A stretch of DNA of 64,000 bases from Uloborus plumipes (Eukaryota; Arthropoda; Arachnida; Araneae; Uloboridae). Positions 11,187-23,731 of this stretch are shown piece by piece (positions within the stretch are counted from its first letter, which is position 1; each line of letters opens with the position of its first letter). The position numbers and the translations under genes were made by a program. The DNA lies in assembly GCA_038373865.1 (NCBI GenBank), contig JAXGGA010004497.1, positions 1 to 64,000 on the forward strand, written 5' to 3'. Under the pieces are notes generated by a model. The model was not told where the DNA came from. It worked only from the letters and a program-made list of their open reading frames with translations, and searched no databases.

Positions 11187-13369
11187 CATTTCTTATTTTC
11201 TATTATGTCTTCTGAAACATTTTAGTCGGCACTTCAACAAAATTACTTAAAATTTTTATTTTTCCACTCCAGAGCTAATTTAAACAAGTACAAATGATTT
11301 TTTTGCTAAATTACTGTAAATTATGCAGTTGGTAATTATTATGCGTATTTATAGCATAGCATGTGTATCCAAAAACAGAAAATAAAAAATGCATGACGAA
11401 ACATTTCACCACTTAAATGTCCTTAACATAACGAGCATTGTAAACTGAATACCAAAATTTAATAACAGTCAAGTAAAAATATTGAAACAGGATCTCTTTT
11501 ATTATATTAATTAATAGCATACACTTCTCACTCTAGAAGTAATAATTAATAGCGTACATTTAAGTAACAGGTCAAATATGCACTAAAGTTGACTTAACTC
11601 GTTCATATTCATATGAACCATGAAATGCTTAGTGAGATTACTTGTGTAGAATAGTTGCAATTTGGAAAAAATGTAGCTCTTAAGTGTTAATGTGAATATT
11701 TCTGTTCGAAAAAAGAGGAATTGAAAAGAAAAAACGAAGAAAGAGAAATGATGAATTCCATTAAAAGTGAAGAAAACACATTAATTTATCCAATAAATGA
11801 AAAAAAGAAAAAAAAACAACACATTTAACAGTCAGTAAAAAGCATGGGGAAAAAACTGGAATATAAGGGAACTTTCAATGAATGATTTAGGTTAGTATAT
11901 TAAGCAAAAGTAACATGAACAGAAAACTTAAAATACTTTCCATTTTCACTGTCAAAAAAAATAAGATAGTCAAACCTCATTGTCACAACATCCTTCGGAT
12001 TTTTACCAAAATGATACCAACATTAGCATTGTAGCGTCACAACTGCAATAACTTCAAAATACAGAGTTAAAGAACCACACATAACATAATTAACAAACTT
12101 AACAAATGAATAAATAATTTGACCTCCTTAGTTAGGTTAATTTCCCATTATTTAATTCTGACATGGCTTGAAATCATTATAAAAAACTTACTTCTTTTTT
12201 TCAAACTTTTAATTTCCAGTATGGGTCTTGAATTACACCTTAAATTTTTTTTTTTTTTTTTTTTTGTTTTTTAGGTAAAATATCTGTCCTCGTCCAGTTT
12301 CTTCAGCATAAACTTTTTTTTAACATAATGGTGATGCAATAGCAATGCAATGCAATGCTTTGATTTAGTTGGAAGCATTTCTTTTTTAATTTCGGAAAGT
12401 TTCAGCTTTTGAAAAAAAATCTACAATTTTGTGATATTTCCATTTCAAAAACAATAACAGATATTGTAGTAATAATTCAAACAAGACACATATCCATATT
12501 AACATATACATCCAAATCATCTAATTTACACTTGTGCACTGTGCACACGAAAAGTTCTTCAAAATCAGAGAAAGCTATATATCTTGTGATTCATTAGTAG
12601 AATTATCAAGTGTCTCGGAAACAGTCTCGGATTTGAGGGGGGGGGGGGACTCTTACGAATTCTAAAAGCAAACACTAGAAAATTGCTGGAAAGATGAAAC
12701 CTCTTTCATTTCTCTTGTAATTTTGTCTTCTCTCATTCTTACTGTTATTTCCACATAGAAGCCTGGTTTAAAATGGTTGGTCTACTTTAACTACATAATC
12801 TGAATTTCGAATATTTTAAACAAGAAGTAATCTGAACAACAAAATCTTCAGGCTAATTTTGTCAGTTTTATATCATTACATGACTTAATTATTAGTTTTT
12901 AAAAACTTTTAAGCATTAATTTTCCCTACCTGAGAAGAACTCATTAGAATTGCAACAAACTTGATATACTTGCAGATTCAATTCACTTACTAATTGTGAT
13001 ATAAGCAATAACAAATACAAATCAACACTCAAAATTCAAGAAATATGGAAATATGCAATGCATCTAAAATAAAACTTATTCCAGCTCAACATAAATCTAA
13101 AACAAGTGGAATATATGCAGTAAATTGCTGCCAAGGCAGGTTGGTTACGTTGTATATCTTTCACTTTTAAAAGTTTTAAAGATTTCAGGCAATTTTTTAC
13201 ATTTCTAAGTCTTTAATACTAAATGATACCATGAATACATATTAAGATTCAGACACAAAAATGCAAATTAATCTGACACCATTAAAAATACAATGAAGAG
13301 CAACAACATATCAAGACAGATAAGTGTAAAATTATTTCTTTTCAGATAACATTTCTCCTTAAAAAACTC
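11187..13369. other. AT-rich non-coding spacer
   Basis: No coding signal was seen. It holds a T run at about 12246-12265 and a G run at about 12639-12650. The open frame at 12409-12597 lacks any recognisable motif. Confidence 0.5.
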
Positions 13370-13587
13370 TCATGTTAATGTATGGAGTATCATATGTTTT
13401 TTTAAGTTCCCTTTCAAGCCAAATGAGCGATTACATATGTGACAGACATAAGGCTTTTCTTTGCTGTGTACTAACATATGTTGTTTTAAATTGCATTTGT
13501 AAGGAGTGAAGTAAGCACAAAGTGAACAAAAATTGAACATACTGGAGTCCTGTCCTTTTGTGGATTGAATTAACCGAGGAATGGCAC
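13370..13587 (-). CDS. Zinc-finger terminal exon D (two fingers)
   Basis: The acceptor reads TTCATGTAG, ending at 13588. GT precedes 71 codons and a TGA stop. The two C2H2 fingers are C20, C23, H36, H40 (core YFTPYKCNLKQHMLVH) and C48, C51, H64, H68 (core FGLKGNLKKHMILH), with the linker SKEKPY. The tail after the last His is only three residues. Exon length (218 bases) and finger positions equal those of exon E, and the second finger is nearly the same, so D and E look like recent duplicates. No in-frame ATG precedes the lead, so this can only be translated after splicing. Confidence 0.9.
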
Positions 13588-14530
13588 CTACATGAATAAA
13601 TAAAATAAATACATATTACAATTTTTTCTTTAAGTTACACTCATATGCAAAAATATCAAACATTTCATAGTTGCTGACGTTAAAATCAGGTTAATCATAA
13701 ATAATGCCATTTTAATATCGACAAACTTTTCTTTGATCATCACAACACTCAAATTTGCAATAAGAGAATTAAATTTCAAGCACAACCAAAATAAAAGAAT
13801 AATTAAAAACTCTTCTTCTACAGTTCTCGTTACATAAATCTTTCAAATAAATCCTTAAGAAGTTTCCATTAGATAATATATGTTGTATTACTAAGGTGAA
13901 AAAATGCTTGTTTCATAAAATATTCCTGGCTTTTGAAAAAAAAAAAAGAGGAATTTTTAAGATTTCATTGAGAGTTTTAAGTCCCATCCAAAATCAACTT
14001 AATTAAGTAATAAAAAATTCTAAGCAAATTTCATTTCCGAATAAAGAATTTGTCCTAAGTTTCACAATGATGTTTAATTTTATCTCTTACTGTAATACTA
14101 ATAATCCTCTCCTTTTTTATTTAAAATAAGTTGATTACTAAATGGTTACAGGTTTGAATGTATACTTTTTTTTTATTGTAAAAACTTGGCTACATTGAGT
14201 TTCAAGCATTTTGAATTCTACTTTGTAACTGAAAGTATTATGCATATTTTAATCATTTTTGTAAAAAAAAAACTAGCATAAATTAAAATATTCAAAATTT
14301 TAAAAGTAAAAATTCAAAAACAACTGTTTAAACTAAAATTTAAAGCTAATGTTTGGTGATATAAAAATGCAATGAAAAATATAATAAACACAACTATACA
14401 TCAAACAAGCAAAATAGTTTTGAGATTATGAGAATACAAAATGGAAGAAAAAAAATTTGCCACACAAGTAATTACAAAAACAAATGTGACGACCAGCAAC
14501 ATGCTCTGGGCCCAACTGGGCTGGTCCTAA
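13588..14530. other. AT-rich intronic spacer
   Basis: Nothing was recognised beyond poly-A and poly-T runs. Confidence 0.5.
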
Positions 14531-14826
14531 TCAAATTAGACCCCAATGAAGATCAATCGCCCCCTTAAAGCTGTCTATTGCCTTGCTCCTTACCGCTTCT
14601 TGCGGTAAACTATTCCAAGTTCCCACTACCCTGCTAAAATAGTAATTTTTGCGAATTTCCAGGTTAGCCTGAGCTTTAAACAGCTTAAAACAACGAAGCC
14701 TTGTCCTGCCTTCCATGCAAAAACATCTTTCATTTTGATAAATTTAAACAGCTGAATCATGTTCTCTCTTATTCTCCTTTGCTCAAGACTATATGTATTA
14801 AGCGTTTTAAGTCTGGAATCAGTCTA
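14531..14826 (-). pseudogene. CR1-like non-LTR retrotransposon, reverse transcriptase tail
   Basis: Read on the minus strand from 14826, one frame gives TDSRLKTLNTYSLEQRRIRE and then MIQLFKFIK. A shift then leads into the 61-residue frame containing LEIRKNYYFSRVVGTWNSLP and ending SFKGAIDLHWGLI. This order is typical of the C-terminus of CR1/Jockey-type ORF2 proteins. It shares its blocks with the plus-strand fragment at 23.7 kb, so both derive from one family. Truncation and frameshift show that it is dead. Confidence 0.8.
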
Positions 14827-16027
14827 AATTAAAAAATCCATTCATTAACCTTAGTATTGGAATACAAATTTATTTTGAAAAGGAACTAAAAATGATACTT
14901 TTACAATAAGCAGTTGTGTTTTCCATCATATAAGATTCAATGCAAATGCTTGATTTTTTAAAAACCTTCTCATGTTTTACCACATTACACCTTTTCATTC
15001 AATTTATAATTTTTCAATGACTAGTTGACATGACTTGTTTTGAGACAAATTAAGAAAACAATGTTTTACATTAATGGACACTTTTATGGATTAAAATATA
15101 TTCTTCAATACACAGAAACTGAATTTCACAATATTATCTTTTAATACGTCAATAGTTTTCTAATATTTACAATTATTGAAATAAAATATAAACTCTACAT
15201 ATGCAGTCACGTATCCACAACTTCATTCAACGTGATCATTCAGAAATCACTAACATTAAATTCATATTTACAAACAAAAATAATACACATGAATTAATCT
15301 GAAGTCAAAATAACAAACAAAATATTAATAGCTATATATAAAACTCTTGAGGAGTTTTACACATAATTAATTACTTCAAAATTTATAATTGGAGCACTAC
15401 AATTTTGCCACAAAATCTGTTGCATATTAAATAAAAGGAGCAGCATGAATATGCAGTATACCAAACTTTGTTCTATTTCAGTACTGTTTCAGCCTAAATT
15501 TCTAAAATTCCTATTTAAAATAAATTTGCAAATATCAAGGTACTTTGCACAATCTGTGACTTTTGCATCGAAAAATTATTGAAAGTTCCTTATTATGTAT
15601 TCTATTTTACACCTATGAAATAGTTATGATAAAAATTAGCTTATGTTTTGGAACTTTCATTTCTTTCTACAAAAGGAAAATATATGTTCTAAGCATAATC
15701 CATATAATAAATTCAGATACTATAATTGAGTATTTCACTTAGGCTTATTGACTGGCTAAAAATTTTTGGGGAAAGCATTTATGGAAAAAAATGCAGATGC
15801 TCTTTTCATCTCGCTCTCATATTTACTATTTGGTAGGAATTACCTTTTTTTTTTGCATAAAATTGCCAAAAGACATAAATTTGCCCTTGAGGCATAAAAT
15901 TGAAAAATTGCTTCTTTGAAGTCAAATCTTGAGCTTGTCTTGTTCTGTTACAAATGAAGTGCAAGTGGGGCGAAGGGATTATTGGCTGTAAATGAGTAAA
16001 ATTTAACATTAGAAATGTCATAATATG
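14827..16027. other. AT-rich spacer
   Basis: No exon was seen. The short minus-strand open frame at 15806-16060 runs into the left end of the hAT element and is not a gene. Confidence 0.5.
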
Positions 16028-17021
16028 GATATTACTAGGGATGGACCGGATATCCGGCAACTATCCGGTATCCGGCTGATATTTTAAGTATCCGGTACTT
16101 CCGGATATCCGATCCGGCTGACCGCCCCGGACACGGATATCCGGAAGATTTTTGCAGGATATCCGGCTAAGTATCCGGTATTGATGTGGGGAATATCCGG
16201 AATTGATGTGAGGGTTATCCGGTATGATGTGAGGACCTAATTAAATATTTTCTTTTTTATAAAAATCTTAGTTAAAAATTTCATTGTTTGATAAACCTTT
16301 TAGATGATGTAATTACTTTTCATCTTTCCTTTTTACCAATTTTTGCTTCTAAAACAAAAATTGTGTTATTCCTCCGACTGTGTACTGGACATGGAAGCAT
16401 TCTGCATATTTGATTTTTCACAATTGCCAGATAAAATATGATTGTCTTCAGCTTTTCAAAAATATTTTAGTTAAAATATTTAGAAAGAAAAAGCTACAAA
16501 CTTTCAAGGATTAATGTGCGACAAAAGTTTGAAAAAAACTTACGATCATATCGTTAGTTCATAAAAATTAATCGCAGTAGCTTTTAATATAAATTCTCAA
16601 ATTATTTTATTTATTGAATTCTTTTATTTTTAGTTTTTGTGCTTCTAACAAAAATTGCGATCTATTAACACCCAATGATGTTGTAATTAGATATTTTTTA
16701 CTTTGCCACTATTATTGCTTTATTATAATTGAAAATAACATACACTAAATAACTTATCTAACATTGACGAAAGTTTTCTTTTAGATAATGAAAACATCTG
16801 TCCCCATGAATCGTCACAACTTAAAACCATGCTTTTTTTTTTTTTTTTTTTGAAAGAGTTTAAATGTGTGTAAAGAAATTTTGAATTTTGCACTTTGTTT
16901 CGTTCTTTCTTTTTGTAATACCTTCCTTTCAGAAAAGATATTTCTCTGCTATTAGAATCTTTTCACGTCTGTCACGCCGCTCCGTAACTCCTCGAGAACA
17001 TGTTGAGCATGACCCTCAATA

Positions 17022-17211
17022 ACATTCAATCGAGTTTCGATAACTCAAAGCTTTATAAACTCAAATATACCTTCATTTCAAAGTTTTCATTTGGTCCCAA
17101 ATTCTTGAAAAGACGGTAGGAACTGCTTGTAACTCGAACTATCAATAACTCTAAGTTTTTAGAACTCTAAGTTTTTTTCCCTTGGGACTATGAGCTATTG
17201 AGACTTGACTG
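17022..17211. mobile_element. Small pogo-like MITE nested in the hAT element
   Basis: The left end reads CATTCAATCGAGTTTCGATA, and the right end is the complement of CAGTCAAGTCTCAATAGCTC with TA beyond it. Without this stretch the flanking sequence matches the other minisatellite units (GACCCT.AAT then TATTTAA.ATG), which supports an insertion. The left boundary is accurate only to a few bases. Confidence 0.6.
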
Positions 17212-17213
17212 TA

Positions 17214-18710
17214 TTTAAGATGTTAATTTGCATCATTAGAAAGTGTATTTTGTCTTTTAGAATTTAAGTAAAACTTTAAGTTAATTATTTAGATATAAGT
17301 TTATTAATTTATTTTTTAAAGTGAACATGTTTAGAATAATTTTAAATAATAATGATAATATATCTGTCATTTCAGCGAAAATGGTACAAATCAGTCCCGA
17401 AACTTCAGAATTTTGGGAATTAATTTTAATGTTTACCACCAATTAATTATATTTTTTTTATTTGTTCTCCATCTAATTGTGTGTAACCAAGTATTACTTA
17501 TTTAGGCATAAGCCATTTATAAAGGACACCCCCCCCCCAAAAAAAAAAAAAAAAAAAAATTCTTTGGCAAAAGAAGGAAAAAATGATCTGCCCCAGCTTC
17601 AAATTGCTAGGACTTAAAATGCAATTTAAGATTAAGCTGAAATGCAACAAAATCATTTGCAATGCACAGCACAAAAAATGCTTCTAACACCCTTTCTGCT
17701 GATTTTTATGTATGTAAACAAAAAAATCTTGGAAAAACACCTATTTATCTTTGTTCCTAGATTTTTTTTTAATGTTTCAAACTGTCCACTCTGTTACAAG
17801 CCTTTCAGAAATAAAATAAGCAATCGCATTCAATGCGATATTTTTTTTAATAAGTACAAGTAATGTATCTGCTTTGATTACTTTGTTACATTGAATTATA
17901 TAATCAGTAACTAAGATAAGCCTAAAATTCTTTGCTGATGATAGTTAATTTGCACTGTGGGATGTCCACTCTGATACAGTGGCATTAATGGTGCAAAAAA
18001 TATTTTTTCTTGAAATTGCAGACAGAATTAGTTTTAGGATACTTAGTTCATTTTATACTTGTTCTGTAATTAACTTTTCTCTACGATTAGAAATATATTT
18101 TTCAAACCTCATTTGTCTCCTCTGTTACACAAAGTGGTCGAACTATTCAAAACCCTTAATGAATGACTCATATATACGAGCCATTTACACTTTATTATGC
18201 ACAAATAAACAGAGAATAATTTTTAAAACAATGATTAGTTGGCGAAAATTACTTCATTTGATAAACTTAACTCGACAATTTCAGACATGATTTGTACCAT
18301 TTTGGCTGGAATAACCCATAAATATAACATTTGCATCTCGGAATGTATCTTTATTTTTTCAAAATGAAGTTGAATTTCGAGGTGATCGTTTAAGAATTAG
18401 TTTATTAATTTGTTTTTAAAAAAGTGAATATGTTTAGCATGACCCTTAATGTATTTAAAATGATAATTTGCCACTTTTAAGAATGTGTATCTTAATTTTT
18501 TGGAACTAAAGTAAAATTTCAAGTTGATTATTTAAGTAAAGTTTACTCATTTGTTTTTTAAAAAGTGAACAACTTTAGCATACCTCTTAAAAGTATATTT
18601 AAACTGCTGATTTGAATCTTCAGAAAACATGTTCCTTTGTTTTTTGGAGTTATATAAAATTTTTAACTGATTATTTGAGTATAACTTTATTATTATTATT
18701 ATTATTTAAC
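17214..18710. repeat. Degenerate minisatellite of about 140-base units inside the hAT element
   Basis: About four units share the order AAGTGAA(C/T)ATGTTTAG, CATGACCCTTAAT, GAATGTGTAT/GAATGTATCT, a T-rich stretch, AAATTTCAAGTTGATTATTTAAGTA and TTTATTAATTTGTTTTT. The series is interrupted between about 17372 and 18310 by sequence with inverted ends. Confidence 0.6.
17372..18310. mobile_element. Possible nested inverted-repeat element
   Basis: The left side (TTTCAGCGAAAATGGTACAAATCA) and the complement of the right side (TTCCAGCCAAAATGGTACAAATCA) are similar over roughly 40 bases. The block interrupts the minisatellite. It has no recognisable coding capacity. No target duplication could be fixed, so the class is unknown. 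Confidence 0.45.
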
Positions 18711-19713
18711 ACACTGATCCTGTTTTAATATTTTCTTCTTTAACTTGTATGTTAGAAAAATTACATGCATATTATTCTTTAAAAAAAGAATTTCAAAGCA
18801 AAATTTTGCTTTATATTATTGCAAAATTAGAAATAAGAAAATGTGTTACTTTGTGATGAAGTTTAAATTCATAAAATTCTAATAAAATATGTATCAATTT
18901 GAAAAAAAAAAAAAAAAAAAACGTTTATCTGAGCTTAGTTTTTTTTCCTTTTTTCTTTCTTTCTTTTTTTCTTAATATTGGTGAAATATTTAATAACTGT
19001 ATCATTTACGTAGAAACCTATTGAAATGATATTGAAACAGAAAAGCTTTAAAATTTAAACTAAGAATAATTAAAAGTTTAAACTTTGAGTATATACAGAA
19101 ATATTTAATTCAATCTTTTAAAGTTTCGTCTATTTTGATAAAAATACATAATTTAGAAAGAAATCACAATATGCTAGTGTTTCATTTCATATGTAGCGCT
19201 ACTCCTGTACAAATAAAATAGAGGCTTTAAAAATTAATTTAAATGTATTTAACATGTTCTTAAAGAAATTATGCGAGAAACAACTTTGATTTATTATTTT
19301 GAAGCTGCATTACATAAAAATAAGCGAACATACAATGTAATTGGATATCCGGTATCCGGCGTGTTATGAGCCACCGGATATCCAGTATCCGGCAAAATCA
19401 CTATCCGGTCCATCCCTAGATATTACTAAAAATAAGATCTTTCAATCTGTCAATACAGAAATTGTTATTCTGAAGTCAAATTGAAAATTTCTTTTCCTCA
19501 ATGTTTTATTTGAAAATGGCTCATGATGTAAGAAGCACTTCACTTCAGTCATCTAAGTAGCTCCAGGAACTTTATCGCAAAAACATTTCTTGCTCATTTG
19601 AAAATGAAATTAAACATTATTTCAGTTCTGCTTGACATTTGAATTCATTTTTAATGATTCAGGCTTTGAGATATATATGAGCCACGTGCAGTTTTATGAA
19701 CAGAATATGGCAC

Positions 19714-19931
19714 TTATTGCATTGCATGTACAATCATATGCTTCTTCAAGTTCCCTTTTAAACTGAAACGACGATGACATATAGGACAAATGTGAGGTTT
19801 TTCTTTACTGTGTACAAGCATGTGATTCTTCAAATTAGATTTATACCGAGTTGAATAATTACAAAGAGAGCAAAAATTCATCATAAGAAAGCCTTTTTGT
19901 TTTGCAGCTTCTATTAATTGATGCTCTGTAC
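19714..19931 (-). CDS. Zinc-finger terminal exon E (two fingers)
   Basis: The acceptor reads TTTATTTAG, ending at 19932. GT precedes 71 codons and a TAA stop. Fingers lie at C20, C23, H36, H40 (core YSTRYKSNLKNHMLVH) and C48, C51, H64, H68 (core FSLKGNLKKHMIVH). The lead is 19 residues and the tail three, as in exon D. There is no third finger and no room for one before the stop. The exon begins about 290 bases beyond the right end of the hAT element, so that insertion did not damage it. Confidence 0.9.
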
Positions 19932-21425
19932 CTAAATAAAGTAGAACACAACATTAGTTTTTAACATTGCCTTTTACATAAACTTATGAAAATAACAATG
20001 GATGACAAAAATGCAAAAGATTTAAGCAAATATGCATCACTGATCATTAAAATTGAAAGTGCAGAGAAATTATTTACAATTACACAAAAAGAGAAAAAAT
20101 ACATGAATTGTAAAAACATGACCATGAGAAATAAAATCATAAATAGGATTGAAATTTTCTCTTTGATAAAGTTTGAAATAATCACTTTTAAAAAGCACAC
20201 TGTATGAATACGGACGAGTAAAATACAATGTTATGATTGGTTACAAAAGGGGAGCTAAATAAAATTCCAGATAATAAACATCAAGTACAGCCTAAACATT
20301 TTTAGCAAAAATGTTAAAATGTTTTATTTCTGTTTATAATCAATATACAATGACAGAATGTCTTTTCAGTTTTCAATAATCCGCTTAAATATAATCTGTT
20401 AGTTATTTCCACTATAAAATTGTTTTTCAACATTCAAAAGCTTCAGCTTACAATGTAAGATTTTCTTGTTCTTAATGGTTGTTAATTTAGAAAATAGTAC
20501 ATTTTTACAACAAACATTAAAAAGACTTTCCACCAATATGATCACAATAAAAAATAAATTTTCTTAAGCGAAGGTTCTAGAAGAAGCTATGGCACAAAAG
20601 AGTATATATATTAAAAGATTAAATATAACACACAAAAAAGTTGTAATCATCAATTGATATGTTTTTACGCATATATGATATATTACAGATAGAAGCACAC
20701 AACACAATAGGAACTGATTAGTTTAAAGATAGCCTATCTATTTTCAAGAACATATCCCCCCCCCCCTGAGTAGAGAAGCTTTAATCCCCCACCCCCCCCC
20801 CCCATCCCACACAGGAATAATTTCACACAAATATTGAACAGGTACAAGAATTACTGTACTTGTAAAATTTAACTACACAAAATATTAGAAATGATGCATC
20901 AAAAACATAAAAACAAACATGATAAATAACAAACTAAGAATACATTTTAATCAAATTCCACTAAATTAGACAATACTAATGGGTGTGAACTATGGAGGGT
21001 TCCTAGCGAAGGGGTGTTGATTATAAGGAAACATATCCTCCAACCCTCCCCTCTTTGAAATCTATCCTTCTGCATATTGAATTTAAACAAAACTTTTCTC
21101 TAGACGATACAAAAATAAAGAACTACTTGTTTGAAAAAAGCTTCCACAAATAAGCTTATTTTTCCAATGGAAAACAATTTAAAAGTAATTAATCACACAT
21201 TCAAATTACTCCCAGGGTAGCTATTAATACTATTTTGAATCTTATGCAACTAAGATATATATTTTTTAATGATGATATTTGGTAATGCTGTCCATGATGG
21301 TAATTTGGAAAAAGAAAACAGTTTTCAGGCTTTAAGTTAGTATTTCTTTTTACATGTTACAAAAAAATTGATATTTTCCTTCATTGTTTAACTACTCTCA
21401 TGGTAAACAAAAGGAAGTTTCAAAA
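19932..21425. other. AT-rich intronic spacer
   Basis: No exon was seen. A C-rich patch (about 20755-20805) and the segment at 20985-21060 look like MITE debris. The overlapping frames at 19961-20207 have no domain. Confidence 0.5.
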
Positions 21426-21733
21426 TCAAAAGGATGTTTTTACATGGTTTACAAAATGGATTTCCATGTTTTGTTTAGTTATGAAACCTTTTCCGCAAAC
21501 GCGACAATGAAAAGGACGTTCTCCTGTGTGGAGTTTGAAATGCCGTTTGAGATTTTCTTGCTGGGTGAACTGACGATTGCAAATGTTGCAAACATACGGT
21601 CGTTCTTTGCTGTGAACTAGCATATGTTTTTCCAAATGTGCTTGCTTCGGTGTTGAATAACTGCATACAGAACACTGTCTAACAACAATTGGGCCTTTAA
21701 GCTTACATGAGTTTATAATTTGACGTCGAAAAC
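21426..21733 (-). CDS. Zinc-finger terminal exon F (three fingers)
   Basis: The acceptor reads CTTCTTTTAG, ending at 21734. GT precedes 101 codons and a stop. Fingers lie at C20, C23, H36, H40 (core YSTPKQAHLEKHMLVH); C48, C51, H64, H68 (core FTQQENLKRHFKLH); and C76, C79, H92, H96 (core FITKQNMEIHFVNH). Linkers are SKERPY and the canonical TGERPF. The tail VKTSF is slightly longer than in its relatives. A perfect hairpin lies in the intron 118-154 bases upstream of the acceptor (21851-21887). The other open frames on both strands across this exon are shadows. Confidence 0.93.
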
Positions 21734-23374
21734 CTAAAAGAAGAATATAAGCAAGTGAAACACTGTTGCTATAACGAATTACTACAAAAATAATTGTTGT
21801 GAAATCAAAATTGAAAAAAAAAACAAAGATATGTTTCAAACATATCTTATATTGACTTGCTGTCAAACAGTTTGACAGCAAGTCAATAAATAGTACTAAA
21901 TAAGAACTTTTTCAAAACTCAAAATATAAATGCTTTAAAAAAATTTAATGAAATGAACACAAAAATTTTAAAGGGAAAAGGATACATCATGCATCTAGAA
22001 GGAAATCGGCAGATAGTTGTTGCAATTTTTCATATTTAACTCTGCTTACAAAGTGAGATAAAAATGTTAAGTACCTACACACACAACTTAAAACCATCTC
22101 CAAGCATAAAAAACGATATACAAAGTAGGTAGACATAATTTTTAGTAAGGTAATACCTTTCGTTTTCAATCATGTATCCATGATAGCAAGAGGGGAACTT
22201 GTTTCATTAATTTATCAACAAAAACTTTGAAGGTAGCCACTGTTAATTACCAGACAAGATACATATCTGCCATGAAAAAGTTTGCACAGTAAGTGTATTC
22301 ATGCATATGAGTGCCATGTGTGTCTGTATTATCTAGCTATGTTGCTTACACATAAGAAATGTTACTTTTCATAACACTATTAGCATTAATCAATGTGAAA
22401 ACTGACTAAGGTATAACTATTATTTAAACAAATCAAATATTTTAATGCATAACAAAACTATGGATAGCCGACATTGCAACAACTTCATGACGTGGAAAAA
22501 ATAACAAATCAACAAACAAAATAATAATTTAGTACTTACTTTGAACTATCTGTTTATTTAGATAGTTTATTTCAAATCAATCTGCTTTTGAAAATTGAAC
22601 TGCACTTTCTGCTAATAAGTATGCACACTTACACATAGAGCAGGGGGCTTTGGGGACTTAGTACCCTCCCCCCCTGTCATATCTGGATTTGGATGGCTTA
22701 AACAAGCACAACATTTCAAATTTTTCAATGGAATTGGAAAGGATTCAAGTCATTTGGAAAAACAATAAAATGGCAAACACACATACGCATATTATACGCT
22801 GTATTTCTTAAAGTCTAGGGAGAGAAATAATTATTCACACTTATAAATTATTTCCCCATCTGTCTACAGCCTACGAGAAACCAAAGTATCGTTGGATCAT
22901 TGGCCAGGCACTTGAGGTCCGAACTTAGGGCCTCAGCCTGGGCGGAGTTAGGAGAGGAGGGTTCAAAATCTGCTGCACTTCTTAATTGAAAATATAATTT
23001 TTCTTCCGAAAAAGTAAAATTTGATAACTTTTTTGAAGGCTTCACAAACGTAATCTCATACTCATATATACAGAATAGTAGTAAAAAAGTTATTTATTTA
23101 ATATTGACCACCACCACCACCTCCACCACCATTTTACACTGGTTGTGTGAATAATAAAAACAGCAAAAACAATAACAAAGTAAGAAGATAAACTCAAAAT
23201 GTTATTTGAACTCTCTCTCTCTGTTTTAGTCTCAACTTCATCATTATTTTATTTGTCAATAGTTAACTTCGGGATCCATAGCTGCATAGAGCCATTGACC
23301 CAATACATGCATTTCTACAATTCCCTTTGAACTACTAAAAATAGTCATGCTCCATAAAATACCCAGTCAATATA
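21734..23374. other. Intronic spacer
   Basis: It holds the hairpin at 21851-21887 and a CCA/CTC-type triplet run at 23108-23131. No exon was seen. Bases 22850-22970 are somewhat GC-richer and may be an old repeat. Confidence 0.5.
21851..21887. repeat. Perfect 17-bp hairpin upstream of exon F
   Basis: The left arm ATTGACTTGCTGTCAAA and its exact complement TTTGACAGCAAGTCAAT flank the three-base loop CAG. If exon F is spliced as proposed, the structure would form in the intron RNA close to the acceptor. Confidence 0.9.
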
Positions 23375-23455
23375 ATACATCTGACATGGTCTCGTGATCT
23401 GTTTTGCCACTAGATGACTCCGGTTCGATACCCGAGTCGTCAGGGTGTAAAAAAT
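23375..23455 (+). repeat. Possible tRNA-derived SINE head
   Basis: The motif GGTTCGATACC at 23422-23432 resembles a pol III B box and sits in a small stem (GACTC/GAGTC). A TGGTCTCGTGATC stretch about 34 bases earlier could be an A box. It is not a functional tRNA: no acceptor stem or clear anticodon arm is seen. Confidence 0.4.
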
Positions 23456-23731
23456 CATGATTTCATTGAAAACAATTTTTAAACTAGGATTTTTTTTAAT
23501 TTAAAAGGGATTTTTTACTTTTTTTCGAAAAAACTTCAGAAACATCGGTTATTAATTTACTTTAAATATAATTAAATTAAAAAATTTTATTTCAAAGAAT
23601 TACAAAACTATTGTATTTCAAAGATTAGTTCACCAAAAAACCTTCGTAATGTGACGTAAAACCAATTTAATACAAACGCATATGATTGAAATCAAGTTTA
23701 AGTATCAAATTTTCCGCATTCATATAGAATT

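Larger units (their letters stand above)
16036..19418. mobile_element. hAT-like element of 3.38 kb, no intact transposase
   Basis: Both ends carry the perfect 17-base inverted repeat TAGGGATGGACCGGATA. They are flanked by the exact 8-base target duplication GATATTAC (16028-16035 and 19419-19426). The subterminal DNA at both ends is packed with CCGGATATCC/CCGGTATCCGG motifs, likely transposase binding sites in the living element. I find no transposase-like protein inside; the longest frame (17979-18290) shows no hAT dimerisation motif. The interior holds a degenerate minisatellite of about 140-base units and at least one nested MITE. Confidence 0.88.

Noticed and set aside
21384..21675. Other frames over exon F on both strands
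   Set aside because: They are out-of-frame readings of the zinc-finger coding sequence; the codon repeats of the fingers keep them open.
23375..23455. Possible tRNA gene
   Set aside because: There is a B-box-like motif, but no acceptor stem or cloverleaf could be drawn; kept only as a SINE candidate.
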